Source: UBA5177 sp002413265 (lineage in GTDB: Bacteria > Chloroflexota > UBA5177). From it: a stretch of 25,643 nucleotides of DNA. The notes under the pieces were generated by a model that worked only from the letters and a program-made list of their open reading frames with translations, was not told where the DNA came from and searched no databases. Within the stretch, counting starts at the first letter, position 1. Every line of letters starts with the position of its first letter. This document shows, piece after piece, positions 7,676 through 16,739 of this stretch. The position numbers and the translations under genes are program-made. The DNA lies in NCBI GenBank assembly GCA_036752825.1, contig DAIORV010000020.1:1-25643 (forward strand). Reading direction: 5' to 3'.

Positions 7676-8314
7676 ATGAAACTGCATCGTAACCGTCAGA
7701 CTTTTCTCGACACGCTTGCGGCCGTCCGTCCTTTAGTCGCCTCCCAAAACGTGGCCGAGAGATGGAATGAGCCAAGCGTCCTATCCGAGTTCTCGGTGCG
7801 TGGCCTTACCGGACACCTTGCCAGAGCCGCGTTCACCGTGGAGTTGTACCTCGATGCTGAGAGCACAATTTTGGGGGACCCAATTTCTCCAGCGGAATAT
7901 TTCGCCAACTATCCTGCCGACATCGATGCGCCGCTCAACGTCGCGGTTCGCGCTCGAGGCGAGGAGCTTGCGTCCCAGGGACACGAGCATGTGGTCGGTC
8001 TCTTCGACGAGCTCGCCGCACGGCTCCGCGACAGGTTGCAGCGCGAGCCCAGCGACCGAATCGTGGTAGGAGCCAGGGGCGCCGTGATGCGCCTGGACGA
8101 GTATCTCGTGACACGACTGGTTGAGCTCGTGGTTCACGCGGACGACCTAGCCCTGAGTGTGGAATTGGGTGTGACCGAGCTTCCAAGAGAGGCACTCGAC
8201 ATCGTCATCGGCTGTATGCTCGATATCGCGCGCTACCGTCACGGCGATCTCGCGGTAATACGAGCTTTTTCCCGCCGCGAGCGGGACGTAGTGGCGGCAC
8301 TGCGCGTGTTCTGA
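7676..8314 (+). CDS. Mycothiol-dependent maleylpyruvate isomerase-like (MDMPI/DinB-fold) protein
   Basis: A 212-aa protein with the four-helix DinB-like fold of MDMPI. The three expected metal ligands are visible: H47 in LTGHLARA, and E150 and H154 in the ExxxH of RLVELVVHADDLAL. In the founding enzyme these bind a divalent metal that activates the low-molecular-weight thiol. Most relatives have unknown substrates, so no pathway can be assigned; no gentisate or maleylpyruvate genes are adjacent. ATG 7676 has only a weak ribosome site, and the gene follows the YdeI-like gene by 43 bases. It converges on gltD with a 21-base gap. The family is most frequent in Actinomycetota, which supports but does not prove that affiliation. 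Confidence 0.85.
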   Translation: MKLHRNRQTFLDTLAAVRPLVASQNVAERWNEPSVLSEFSVRGLTGHLARAAFTVELYLDAESTILGDPISPAEYFANYPADIDAPLNVAVRARGEELASQGHEHVVGLFDELAARLRDRLQREPSDRIVVGARGAVMRLDEYLVTRLVELVVHADDLALSVELGVTELPREALDIVIGCMLDIARYRHGDLAVIRAFSRRERDVVAALRVF

Positions 8315-8335
8315 GGAGAACTGGACCGTCCGGGA

Positions 8336-9763
8336 CTACCCCGCTCGCCGCACCTGCGACTGCGATAACACCCGATTGATCTCGGCTGCGGCCTTGCGCC
8401 CTTCGGCTATGGCCCAGACGATCAGCGAGGCTCCGCGTCGCGCATCGCCGGCAACGTATATCTGCTCTGCCTCAGTTCCATAGCTCGAGTCTGAAGCGAT
8501 AGCGCCGGTGGCGTCGAAGCCGACTCCGAGATCGGCGAGCAACGCACCCCGGACGGGACCCGCAAAGCCTATTGCGAGCAGGACGAGATCCGCGTCAATC
8601 TCGCTCTCCGTGCCGGCAACCCGCTCATTGCCGCCACCAGACTTCCGCTTCACTCGTTGGGTGTGGAGCTTTCGAACGCCCCCTTGCTCGCCCGAAAAAT
8701 GGGTGACGACGACGTTCCAATCTCGCTCACCACCTTCTTCGTGAGCCGGATAGGTTCGGAGCACGAAGGGCCAGTCGGGCCACTCCAGTGGGTGCGGCTC
8801 GTCCGGTGGCCGCGGGCCGTGGGTGAGCACCTGAATGCTCGCAGCCCCTTCGCGAGTCGCGAAACCAAGGCAGTCTGCACTGGTATCGCCACCACCCAAA
8901 ATCACCACTCGCTTGCCCCGAGCGGAGATACGCCTTCCGTCCGGCAGCGTATCCCCGGCGACCTGACGGTTGCGCTGCGTAAGGTAGCTCATTGCGAGGT
9001 GGATCCCGTCTAGCTCGCGGCCGGGCACCGGCAGCTCCCGACCCTCGAGGGCACCGACCGCAAGCAGCACCGCATCGAAGTCGCGGGTGAGATCTTCAGC
9101 AGTGGGGCTCACGCCTGCGAAGGTGGACGGCGCGAACGTGATGCCCTCCTCTCGGAGTATGTCTATCCGCCGATCGATTACCCACTTCTCGAGCTTGAAG
9201 TCGGGAATGCCGTAGCGAAGCAGTCCGCCCAAGCGGTCGTCTTTCTCGAAGACCACGACCTCGTGTCCGGCGCGTCGCAGCTGTTGCGCGCCCGCCAGGC
9301 CGGCGGGGCCACTCCCGATTATCGCGACTCGCCTGCCGGTATGTGTGCGGGGAGGCCGCGCCTTGATCCAACCTTCCTCAAAAGCGCGCTCCACTATCGC
9401 GAGCTCGATCTCCTTGATCGTCACAGCGTCTCCGTCACGCGCCAACACGCACGCGGACTCGCAGGGCGCGGGGCAGAGGAAGCCGGTGAACTCCGGAAAG
9501 TTGTTCGTCATGTGGAGCCGGTCGATCGCGGCATGCCAACGATCTCGATGCACGAGATCGTTCCAGTCCGGGATCAGGTTCCCAAGGGGACAGCCTGTAT
9601 TGCAGAAGGGAACGCCGCAGTCCATACAGCGAGATGCTTGCACACGAAGCTCATCTGTCGGACGCGGCACGTAAACGTGTCTGTGATCCTGGACCCGCTC
9701 GTGGACAGGTCGCTTGAGCGGCGGCCGCCGGGGAACCTTGAGAAAGGCCTTGGGATCCGCCAC
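8336..9763 (-). CDS. gltD: Glutamate synthase (NADPH) small subunit
   Basis: A 475-aa flavoprotein that takes electrons from NAD(P)H and passes them through FAD and iron-sulfur clusters to GltB for glutamate formation from glutamine and 2-oxoglutarate. The N-terminal cluster-binding part has C46, C49, C54 and C58 (CMDCGVPFCNTGC) and a second set in CPAPCESAC. The FAD site is AIIGSGPAGLAGAQQL with the following EKDDRLGGLLRYGIPDFKLEK. The NADPH-binding site is VVILGGGDTSADCLG. The C-terminal FAD contact is IYVAGDARRGASLIVWAIAEGR. Length is normal for the family. Its GTG directly follows the gltB TAG with no intervening base, so translation is coupled. Confidence 0.97.
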   Translation of the reverse strand: MADPKAFLKVPRRPPLKRPVHERVQDHRHVYVPRPTDELRVQASRCMDCGVPFCNTGCPLGNLIPDWNDLVHRDRWHAAIDRLHMTNNFPEFTGFLCPAPCESACVLARDGDAVTIKEIELAIVERAFEEGWIKARPPRTHTGRRVAIIGSGPAGLAGAQQLRRAGHEVVVFEKDDRLGGLLRYGIPDFKLEKWVIDRRIDILREEGITFAPSTFAGVSPTAEDLTRDFDAVLLAVGALEGRELPVPGRELDGIHLAMSYLTQRNRQVAGDTLPDGRRISARGKRVVILGGGDTSADCLGFATREGAASIQVLTHGPRPPDEPHPLEWPDWPFVLRTYPAHEEGGERDWNVVVTHFSGEQGGVRKLHTQRVKRKSGGGNERVAGTESEIDADLVLLAIGFAGPVRGALLADLGVGFDATGAIASDSSYGTEAEQIYVAGDARRGASLIVWAIAEGRKAAAEINRVLSQSQVRRAG

Positions 9764-12700
9764 CTAGACGGCCTCACGCAGGTCGGGTTCTTCGTCTTCA
9801 CGATTCGTTTCGCGTTCGGCGAGCACACGTTTTAGATCGTGTGGCATGACCTTCACAAATCGGGGCAGATATTCATGCCAATGAGCCAGCACGCGTCCCG
9901 CTATGGAGCTGCGCGTGCAGCGATGATGCTCTGCGATCAAATGCCTCAAAAGGCGCTCGTCATCTTCCTGATCCACGTCTTCGAGTCCGACCATGTCGCT
10001 GTTGCACAGACTGTCGAATTGCTCTCGCTCGTCGAGCACGAACGCGGTTCCACCGCTCATACCGGCCGCGAAATTCCGACCGGTTGGTCCCAGCACCACG
10101 ACCGTGCCGCCGGTCATGTATTCGCAGCCGTGATCGCCCACGCCCTCCACCACCGCGCTGGCGCCGCTATTACGAACTGCGAAGCGCTCTCCGGCGACTC
10201 CACGGAAGTACGCCTCCCCACTGGTCGCGCCGTAGAGGGCCACGTTGCCCGTCACGATGCTGCGCTCCGCAAGGTAGCCGGCGTCCGCGGGCGGCGCTAC
10301 TATCAGCCTGGCACCCGATAACCCCTTGCCGGCGTAGTCGTTGGTGAGCCCTTCGAGCACGAGAGTCAGGCCGGCGGCGCCCCAGGCCCCAAAGCTTTGG
10401 CCCGCCTTGCCGGTAAGAAAGACTTGAATGGTATCGTCCGGCAACCCTTCACCGCCAAAGCGACGTGCAATCTCCCCGGAGAGACGCGCCCCGATGGTGC
10501 GGTCAGTGTTGCTGATCGAGACGGGGCCTGACGTGGTCCCGATCTTGACGCGTGTACCCTCCGCCAGCGCTCGGCTGCTTGCTTGGATCAAGTGATCGTC
10601 GAAGGCGCGTTGGGAGTCATGCTGTTGCTTCTCGCTGTGCCGGCGTGCAGCTCCGAGCTTGGGCGTCCACATGAGTGGCGACAGGTCTAACCGGCTCCCT
10701 TTCTCGCCTCCACAAGCAGCGTTCGCGGTGAGCACATCTGATTTCCCGATCATCTCGTCGAAACAGCGGAATCCAAGCTCCGCCATGAGCGCTCTGACCT
10801 GCCTCGCCACGAAGAAGAAGTAATTGATGACGTGCTCGGGTTTGCCGGCAAAGCGCTCGCGCAGCACGGGATCCTGGGTCGCAATACCCACGGGACAGGT
10901 GTTCAGGTGACAAACGCGCATCATGATGCAGCCGGCTGAGACGAGGGGTGAGGTCGAAAACGCGAACTCATCCGCGCCGAGAAGTGCAGCTATGACGACG
11001 TCCCGTCCGGTCTTCAAGCCTCCGTCGACCTGCAGACGGACCCGGCTTCGCAGTGCGTTGGCCACGAGGACCTGCTGGGTCTCGGCTAGGCCCAGCTCCC
11101 AGGGAAGCCCGGCGTGCTTGATGGAGGAGAGTGGTGAAGCCCCCGTGCCCCCGTCGAAGCCTGAGATTGTGATGTGGTCCGCCTTCGCCTTGACCACCCC
11201 CGCGGCCACCGTGCCGACCCCCACTTCCGATACCAGCTTTACGCTGACGCTGGCGGCGGGATTGACGCATCTGAGGTCGTGAATGAGCTGAGCCAGATCT
11301 TCAATCGAATAGATGTCGTGATGGGGCGGAGGGGAGATAAGCCCTACACCGGGAGTCGAATACCGAAGGCCTGCGATCTCCTCCGTCACTTTGTGTCCAG
11401 GGAGCTGCCCGCCTTCTCCTGGTTTTGAGCCCTGGGCCATCTTGATTTGATGGACGTCCGCGTTGACGAGATAGTGGGCGGTGACGCCAAAGCGGCCCGA
11501 AGCCACTTGCTTTATGGCACTTCTCCGTCCGTCCGTGAAACGCTCCGGGTTCTCTCCGCCTTCCCCGGTGTTGCTACGCCCACCAATGGAGTTCATGGCG
11601 AGGGCAAGCGTTTCGTGAGCCTCGCGCGATAGCGAACCGTGAGACATGGCGCCGGTGACGAATCGTTTGACGATCTCGACCTCCGGCTCCACTTCCTCTA
11701 GGGGAATCGGGCGGCGTTGGAATTCGAACAGACCGCGAAGAGTTCTTCCCGCACTCTCCGCATCGGCCTGCGCCGCGAACTCCTCAAAGGTTTCGAACTG
11801 GCCCGTTCGAACCGCGCGCTGCAGAGTCACAATGGTCGCTGGGTTCCAGGCGTGCGTCTCTCCGCCGTCGCGCAGCTGGTAATCGCCACCCACGTCGAGG
11901 CCTCGATGACCGGGTTCCGCAGATGCGAAAGCAGTGGCATGTCGGGCAAGCGTCTCGCCGGCGATGTCTTCGAGATCAAGACCTCCCATCCGGGACGGCA
12001 CTCCGGTGAAATGTCGATCGATGACTTCAGACGACAGACCGATCGCTTCGAATATCTGTGCTCCGCAATACGAGCCAAGCGTCGAAATGCCCATTCTCGA
12101 GATGACCTTGAGCAGGCCGGCCGAGAGCGCCGCGCGGTACTTCGCCAGGGCGTTCGTGCCATGAACGCCCTCCAGCTGACCGGATTCTGCCAGCATGGTC
12201 ACTGTGTCGAGCGCGAGCCAGGGCACGACCGCGGTGGCGCCGAAACCGATCAGCAGGGCCATATGATGAACCTCGCGCGGCTCGGCCGACTCAATCACCA
12301 GGCTCGTGGTCGTGCGCAGTCCAGCCTCGATGAGCGCGTGGTGCACGGAGGATGTGGCGAGAAGGCTCGGAATCGCCGCGTGTTCCGCATCGATACCGCG
12401 ATCGCTGAGGATGAGAATGGCAACACCACGCGATGCCGCTTCGCAAGCTTCCGACCGCAAGCGCTCGGTCGCGGCTTCCATCGCATCCGAGTCTTTGTCC
12501 ACTGAGAACAGAGTCGAAAGGGTCACCGATCGCAGCGAGCGGTACCGATTCTCGCGCACATTCGCGAGGTCCTCTGTCGTGAGAAAGGGCATGTCTAGCT
12601 CGATGCGCGAGGGCTCGCCGATATCTTGCAGCGCAGGACTGGACCCGAGAGCAGTTCGCAAGGACATGACCAAGGACTCACGGAGCGGGTCAATCGGAGG

Positions 12701-14332
12701 ATTGGTGACCTGCGCGAAGAGTTGTTGAAAGTAAGAGAAGAGGAGCTGGGGTCGATCCGAAAGTACAGCGATTGGCGTATCGGTCCCCATTGAGCCGTCC
12801 GGTTCCTTGCCGCCGACAGCCATCGGGGTAAGAATCAGTCGCAAGTCTTCGAGGGTATATCCCGACGCAATATGGAGCTGTCTCATGTCCGAAGGCTCGA
12901 CGGCTCGATCGGCGGTCGACCGCGGTAGGTCCTCAAAGCGAATCGTCGCTTGTTTGCCGACATTCCCGTAGGGCCGCAGGCTAACGACGTCGCGCTTGGC
13001 CTCGTTATCGCTCAAAATGCGGCCGCGCTCGACGTCGACCAGAAGCATCTTGCCCGGCTTCAGACGCGACCTGGTCACGACATCCGCGTCCGGCACCGGC
13101 AACGCGCCCTCCTCCGAAGCAAGAATCACCCGCCCGTCACGAGTAACCGAATAACGAGCGGGGCGCAGACCGTTGCGGTCCAGCGTGGCGCCAACGCGGA
13201 GACCGTCCGAGAAAGCGATGCAGGCAGGACCGTCCCAAGGCGCCATGAAAGCGGACTCATGAGCGTAAAAGGCCCGTCGTTCCGAATCCATCCGATCGTC
13301 GTTTTCCCAGGCTTCGGGCACCATGGTCATGACTGCGTGAGGCAGGGAGCGTCCCGTTAATACGAGGGCCTCGAGGACGTTGTCGAAAGCCGACGAATCG
13401 CTTCCCCCCGGCTGAACCACGGGGCCAAGGGCTTCGTGGCCCGGGGGGAAGAGAACGGCTTGCAGCTCTGGATCTCTAGCTCGCATCCAGTTGAGGTTTC
13501 CCCGCAAAGCATTGATCTCTCCGTTGTGCGCCACGTACCTATAAGGATGTGCGAGCGGCCAGCTGCCGAGAGTGTTCGTGCTGAATCGCGAGTGGACGAG
13601 TGCTATGGCGCTCGCAAGGTTGGGAGCGGTGAGGTCTGGGTAGAAGGCCGGCAGCTGGGGCCCCTGAAGCAGGCCCTTGTACACCAAGGTGGTGCTCGAC
13701 AGGCCGACTACGTAGCAACTGCCGGTGCCGATCTGTTCGGCTTCCCAGTGCAGCCTTCTACGGATGCGATAGAGCGCGCGCGCGAACTGCAGCTCATCGA
13801 CGGTTTCGCGCTCCAGAAAGAACTGTCGAATGCAAGGCATTGAGTCGCGCGCGACCTTACCTATGCTTGCCGGCGCGACCGGCACGTCTCGCCAACCAAG
13901 TAGTGGCTGGCCTTCCTCCGCGGCGATCCTTGCCAGCGAGTCTTCGAGAACGCTCCTGACTTCAGTGTCCGGAGAGAAGAATGCGGTCCCGACTGCATAG
14001 CCGCCGTGCTCCGGTAGCTCGAAGCCGAGGGCGATGCAGCTCTCACAAAGGAAGGCGTGAGGTATCTGGAGCATGATGCCGGCACCGTCGCCGGTCACGT
14101 AGTCACTGCCGGTTGCGCCGCGGTGCGCCAGGTTGCGAAGGATCAGCAGCGCCTCTTCGACGGTCTCGTGGGAGGCTCGTCCGTCGACACGCGCCACAAA
14201 GCCAAGGCCGCACGCGGCGTGATCGAATTCGGTGTCGTAGAGAGGGGGTTTGAGTTCCACGGTGCCGGCTGGGCCTCCGACACGCACAGCCTTGCCCCTG
14301 CTGGCTTCACAGCGCGGGACAGCGGCGGGCAC
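9764..14332 (-). CDS. gltB: Glutamate synthase (NADPH) large subunit
   Basis: A 1522-aa enzyme of ordinary length and domain order. A propeptide of about 40 residues precedes the catalytic cysteine C41 (DHAACGLGFVARVDG) of the class II glutamine amidotransferase domain (to ~430; HSRFSTNTLGSWPLAHP and AHNGEINALRGN are landmarks). Then come the central domain (~470-750), the FMN synthase domain (~800-1190; GGRSNTGEGGE near 925, SGFDGGTGASP), the 3Fe-4S cysteines in CIMMRVCHLNTCPVG (~1135-1145) and the C-terminal beta-helix with repeated glycines (~1240-1450). GTG 14332 has GGAAG upstream; an internal GTG at 14260 would leave a 16-residue propeptide and cannot be excluded. The gene diverges from the ammonium transporter, forming a nitrogen-assimilation block. 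Confidence 0.97.
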   Translation of the reverse strand: MPAAVPRCEASRGKAVRVGGPAGTVELKPPLYDTEFDHAACGLGFVARVDGRASHETVEEALLILRNLAHRGATGSDYVTGDGAGIMLQIPHAFLCESCIALGFELPEHGGYAVGTAFFSPDTEVRSVLEDSLARIAAEEGQPLLGWRDVPVAPASIGKVARDSMPCIRQFFLERETVDELQFARALYRIRRRLHWEAEQIGTGSCYVVGLSSTTLVYKGLLQGPQLPAFYPDLTAPNLASAIALVHSRFSTNTLGSWPLAHPYRYVAHNGEINALRGNLNWMRARDPELQAVLFPPGHEALGPVVQPGGSDSSAFDNVLEALVLTGRSLPHAVMTMVPEAWENDDRMDSERRAFYAHESAFMAPWDGPACIAFSDGLRVGATLDRNGLRPARYSVTRDGRVILASEEGALPVPDADVVTRSRLKPGKMLLVDVERGRILSDNEAKRDVVSLRPYGNVGKQATIRFEDLPRSTADRAVEPSDMRQLHIASGYTLEDLRLILTPMAVGGKEPDGSMGTDTPIAVLSDRPQLLFSYFQQLFAQVTNPPIDPLRESLVMSLRTALGSSPALQDIGEPSRIELDMPFLTTEDLANVRENRYRSLRSVTLSTLFSVDKDSDAMEAATERLRSEACEAASRGVAILILSDRGIDAEHAAIPSLLATSSVHHALIEAGLRTTTSLVIESAEPREVHHMALLIGFGATAVVPWLALDTVTMLAESGQLEGVHGTNALAKYRAALSAGLLKVISRMGISTLGSYCGAQIFEAIGLSSEVIDRHFTGVPSRMGGLDLEDIAGETLARHATAFASAEPGHRGLDVGGDYQLRDGGETHAWNPATIVTLQRAVRTGQFETFEEFAAQADAESAGRTLRGLFEFQRRPIPLEEVEPEVEIVKRFVTGAMSHGSLSREAHETLALAMNSIGGRSNTGEGGENPERFTDGRRSAIKQVASGRFGVTAHYLVNADVHQIKMAQGSKPGEGGQLPGHKVTEEIAGLRYSTPGVGLISPPPHHDIYSIEDLAQLIHDLRCVNPAASVSVKLVSEVGVGTVAAGVVKAKADHITISGFDGGTGASPLSSIKHAGLPWELGLAETQQVLVANALRSRVRLQVDGGLKTGRDVVIAALLGADEFAFSTSPLVSAGCIMMRVCHLNTCPVGIATQDPVLRERFAGKPEHVINYFFFVARQVRALMAELGFRCFDEMIGKSDVLTANAACGGEKGSRLDLSPLMWTPKLGAARRHSEKQQHDSQRAFDDHLIQASSRALAEGTRVKIGTTSGPVSISNTDRTIGARLSGEIARRFGGEGLPDDTIQVFLTGKAGQSFGAWGAAGLTLVLEGLTNDYAGKGLSGARLIVAPPADAGYLAERSIVTGNVALYGATSGEAYFRGVAGERFAVRNSGASAVVEGVGDHGCEYMTGGTVVVLGPTGRNFAAGMSGGTAFVLDEREQFDSLCNSDMVGLEDVDQEDDERLLRHLIAEHHRCTRSSIAGRVLAHWHEYLPRFVKVMPHDLKRVLAERETNREDEEPDLREAV

Positions 14333-14612
14333 GTGTGCTTCCGTGCTGCCCGAATGAAGGAGGTACCGGCAGGCAGCGACAGTCTCCCGGGACCCCGAGC
14401 TATTGATTCACAGTACTAACCGAGCAAAACCCCCCATAGCGGCAAAGGTGCACTGAGTGCTGGGGCGGGGTGTGGACAGTATGACTACACCAACTCATTC
14501 CTTATGCACACAGCACAAAACATCGTCAAAGGATTTGGTCGCTCTGCTCTAGAGCAGGTGGTTGCAGCGTCCTTACGATGCACAGCAGATACCTATTTGG
14601 AACGGAGTGCAC
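14333..14612. promoter_or_regulatory. Divergent gltB-amt control region
   Basis: These 280 non-coding bases separate divergent gltB and amt and are the longest gene-free stretch of the window. Two dyads stand out: an 11-base odd palindrome GCACT-G-AGTGC (14450-14460) and a 14-base perfect palindrome (14544-14557). No consensus match to GlnR, NtcA or AmtR sites is clear to me, and no -35/-10 pair is convincing. The position makes regulation by nitrogen state plausible, but that is inference. Confidence 0.4.
14544..14557. repeat. 14-bp perfect palindrome upstream of amt
   Basis: CTGCTCT followed by AGAGCAG, a perfect two-fold symmetric sequence centred 62 bases ahead of the amt ATG. Its size fits a dimeric regulator's operator; as RNA it could not form a tight hairpin because it has no loop. 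It could also be a chance restriction-like palindrome. Confidence 0.4.
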
Positions 14613-15833
14613 ATGAGTTCTGGAGACACTGCTTGGGTGCTGGGCGCGACGGCCCTTGTGATGCTCATGACCCCGGCCCTCGGCTTTTTTTATGGTGGCC
14701 TGGTTCGCGAGAAGAACGTTCTCGCGACCATCATGCAGAGCTTCTTCATCCTGTGTCTGATCAGCGTGCAGTGGGTGCTGTTCGGGTACTCGCTTGCCTT
14801 TGGACCGGACCACGGCCATCTAATCGGTGGCCTGGACTGGTTTGGGTTGAACGGGGTCGGGCTAACTCCCAACAAGGCTTACGCCCCGACGATTCCAGCG
14901 CAGGCCTTCATGGCGTTTCAGATGATGTTCGCGGTAATCACGCCGGCGATCATCACCGGAGGTTTCGCCGAGCGGAAGAGGTTCAAGGCTTTCGTGCTCT
15001 TCTCGCTTCTGTGGGCGACGTTCATCTACGATCCCCTCGCGCACTGGGTGTGGGGAGTAAACGGCTGGATCCGAAACCTCGGAGCGCTCGACTTTGCCGG
15101 CGGCACGGTCGTCCACATATCGTCCGGTACGGCGGCCTTGGTTGCTGCCCTGATGCTTGGGCGCCGGCTCACGGTTGGACATCAGGCAACCGAGCCGCAC
15201 GACGCCACCAAGACGATTTTGGGAGCATCGCTCCTCTGGTTCGGCTGGTTTGGCTTCAATGCCGGCAGTGCCTTGGCGGCAAATGGTCTGGCGGTGAGCG
15301 CCTTCGTGGTGACGAATACCGCGACAGCCATGGCGGGTTTGACCTGGATGACGCTTTCGTGGGTGTATCACAAACAGCCGAGCGTCCTCGGCGTGGCCGC
15401 GGGTGCCGTGGCGGGCCTGGTAGCCATCACCCCTGCTTCTGGCTTCGTCGATCCCATGGGCGCGCTCTTGATTGGTGTCGGCGCGGGTGCCGCGTGCTTT
15501 GGCGCCGCCCAGTTGAAGCCATGGCTGAAGGTGGATGACACGCTCGATGTGTTCGCCGTCCACGGCGTGGGCGGCATGTGGGGTGCTCTGGCGACCGGCC
15601 TCTTCGCCACGGTAGCCGTGAACAGCGCCGGCAACAACGGCGCCTTCTTCGGCAACCCCCATCAGCTTCTAGTTCAGGCCATCGCTGTGGTGGCCACGGT
15701 TGCCTTCTCAGGCGCCGGTACCTTTGTAATCCTCAAGGTCGTAGACGTTCTCGTCGGTCTGCGTGTCCATCCCGAGGAGGAGCTCGTGGGTCTGGACCGC
15801 TCTCAGCACGGCGAACTCGCATATCAGCACTGA
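14613..15833 (+). CDS. amt: Ammonium transporter (Amt family)
   Basis: A 406-aa, about 11-helix membrane channel that conducts ammonium/ammonia into the cell. Both histidines of the pore's twin-His pair are present: H168 in DFAGGTVVHISSGTAAL and H317 in VFAVHGVGGMWG. Other Amt marks are PALGFFYGGLVREKN at the start, PAIITGGFAERKRF, and the C-terminal tail (EEELVGLDRSQHGELAY), which in relatives contacts PII. ATG 14613 is chosen for its GGAG five bases upstream; an in-frame TTG at 14562 has no proper ribosome site. There is no cleavable signal peptide. No glnK-type PII gene follows, unlike many amt loci. Opposite orientation to gltBD suggests shared nitrogen control. Confidence 0.95.
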   Translation: MSSGDTAWVLGATALVMLMTPALGFFYGGLVREKNVLATIMQSFFILCLISVQWVLFGYSLAFGPDHGHLIGGLDWFGLNGVGLTPNKAYAPTIPAQAFMAFQMMFAVITPAIITGGFAERKRFKAFVLFSLLWATFIYDPLAHWVWGVNGWIRNLGALDFAGGTVVHISSGTAALVAALMLGRRLTVGHQATEPHDATKTILGASLLWFGWFGFNAGSALAANGLAVSAFVVTNTATAMAGLTWMTLSWVYHKQPSVLGVAAGAVAGLVAITPASGFVDPMGALLIGVGAGAACFGAAQLKPWLKVDDTLDVFAVHGVGGMWGALATGLFATVAVNSAGNNGAFFGNPHQLLVQAIAVVATVAFSGAGTFVILKVVDVLVGLRVHPEEELVGLDRSQHGELAYQH

Positions 15834-15854
15834 AAGAAAGAAGGAGACTTTATC

Positions 15855-15986
15855 GTGACGCTTACCATCGCAGCCGCAGCCCTCTTCTTCCTCCACGTCA
15901 TGGCATGGATCATCATTCCTGACTCCGAAGGTGAGTCGGTCAAGGAACTGGCAGGCGCAAGAGCACCTGCGACCCAGACTACCTAG
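15855..15986 (+). CDS. Small single-helix membrane peptide downstream of amt (43 aa)
   Basis: A 43-codon reading frame starting at GTG 15855 and ending with TAG at 15984-15986. It has an excellent ribosome site, AAGGAG (15841-15846), eight bases before the start, and lies 21 bases after the amt stop, so it is likely co-transcribed. The N-terminal half is a hydrophobic helix of about 20 residues (LTIAAAALFFLHVMAWIII). It is followed by PDSEGES and a polar tail rich in Ala, Thr and charged residues. That is the build of a single-pass small membrane protein, possibly an accessory subunit or modulator of Amt. I recognise no family. Support is the ribosome site, operon position and clean hydrophobic pattern; there is no homology evidence available here. 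Confidence 0.6.
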   Translation: MTLTIAAAALFFLHVMAWIIIPDSEGESVKELAGARAPATQTT

Positions 15987-16069
15987 CTAGACCAGAATCG
16001 CGAGTCCCCCGTTTTGACGGAATGCCGGCCGCTTGGCTATGCTTCGGTTCGAACGGGGGACATGCACAC

Positions 16070-16591
16070 ATGCAGCACGAGCAGCCGCGCGCTCCTCATC
16101 TCCTGCCGTACGAGGGGCTGCTGCGAGCCATCGGAGACCACGTCGATTCCATGGGTGGGAAAAACCTGCTCATCATAGATACCGGCGACGGCTTTAGTAT
16201 TCGCTTCAGCCGTGGGGGTCTGGGAGAGACCGACCACGTTGAGTTCTCGTATCGGGGACTGGCCGAGCAGGAAACTCTTCAGCTCGCGAACCGGCAACCG
16301 AAGCCGCACGCGGCGAAAGATGCCCCGCCTGCTCGCGGAACGGGCTACCAGGATTTCTTGAGGGCCTTTGGGGCTCAGCTAGAGTCGGACGAGCAGTTTC
16401 TTGTGCTGCTCGACGAACAGCCGGCCGGCTTCATCATGTCGTACATATACATGGACCCCGAAAGGGCTTTGTTTCCACACAAAACGATGGCCACGTTGTC
16501 GCAGTCAGACGTTGAACGGCTCCGCGAAGAGGGCTTTTCGCGACGCAGAGCGGAGGGCAAAGGTCCTCGCTGGAAACGTTTCCTGGGCTAG
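16070..16591 (+). CDS. Hypothetical protein, 173 aa, soluble
   Basis: I do not recognise a named family. The N-terminal part (residues ~10-70) reads as an alpha/beta unit, LLPYEGLLRAIGDHVDSMG, then NLLIIDTGDGFSIRFSRG and HVEFSYRGL. A short proline/alanine-rich linker (~78-92) leads to a second part (~93-160), YQDFLRAFGAQLESDEQFLVLLDEQPAGFIMSYIYMD and a helix LSQSDVERLREEGFSRRR. The C-terminus is basic. There is no signal peptide or membrane helix. ATG 16070 follows GGGGA (16056-16060) by nine bases; an earlier in-frame start at 16022 lacks a ribosome site. It lies between the amt unit and a two-component system. Vaguely similar two-part proteins occur in soil actinobacteria, from memory only. 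Confidence 0.75.
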   Translation: MQHEQPRAPHLLPYEGLLRAIGDHVDSMGGKNLLIIDTGDGFSIRFSRGGLGETDHVEFSYRGLAEQETLQLANRQPKPHAAKDAPPARGTGYQDFLRAFGAQLESDEQFLVLLDEQPAGFIMSYIYMDPERALFPHKTMATLSQSDVERLREEGFSRRRAEGKGPRWKRFLG

Positions 16592-16727
16592 AATCGGGGC
16601 AGGACGCGCCTGCGCCGGCAGCGCTTGGCGACGCCTGGTTGCGTGCGTTTCGACATCGTTGGGTTGCGGGCCCCCCATCATTTTCCAATCTCAAATCGGT
16701 ACAGTGAGCTTGACGTGATGGGCCAGC

Positions 16728-16732
16728 GGAGG
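16728..16732 (+). promoter_or_regulatory. Shine-Dalgarno GGAGG that fixes a CTG start
   Basis: GGAGG lies seven bases before CTG 16740. No ATG, GTG or TTG exists in the response-regulator frame between the upstream in-frame TGA (16716-16718) and GTG 16779, which is inside the receiver domain. The ribosome site therefore points to CTG 16740 as the start. ATT 16734 is the only other option and is too close to the site. Confidence 0.6.
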
Positions 16733-16739
16733 CATTGAG

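Noticed and set aside
14562..14612. In-frame TTG as an earlier amt start
   Set aside because: There is no ribosome site at proper distance, and the added residues are unlike an Amt signal or helix; ATG 14613 has GGAG five bases upstream.
14504..15538. 344-codon plus-strand frame overlapping amt
   Set aside because: It is out of frame with the unmistakable Amt protein, Arg/Gly/Trp-rich and without domain features.
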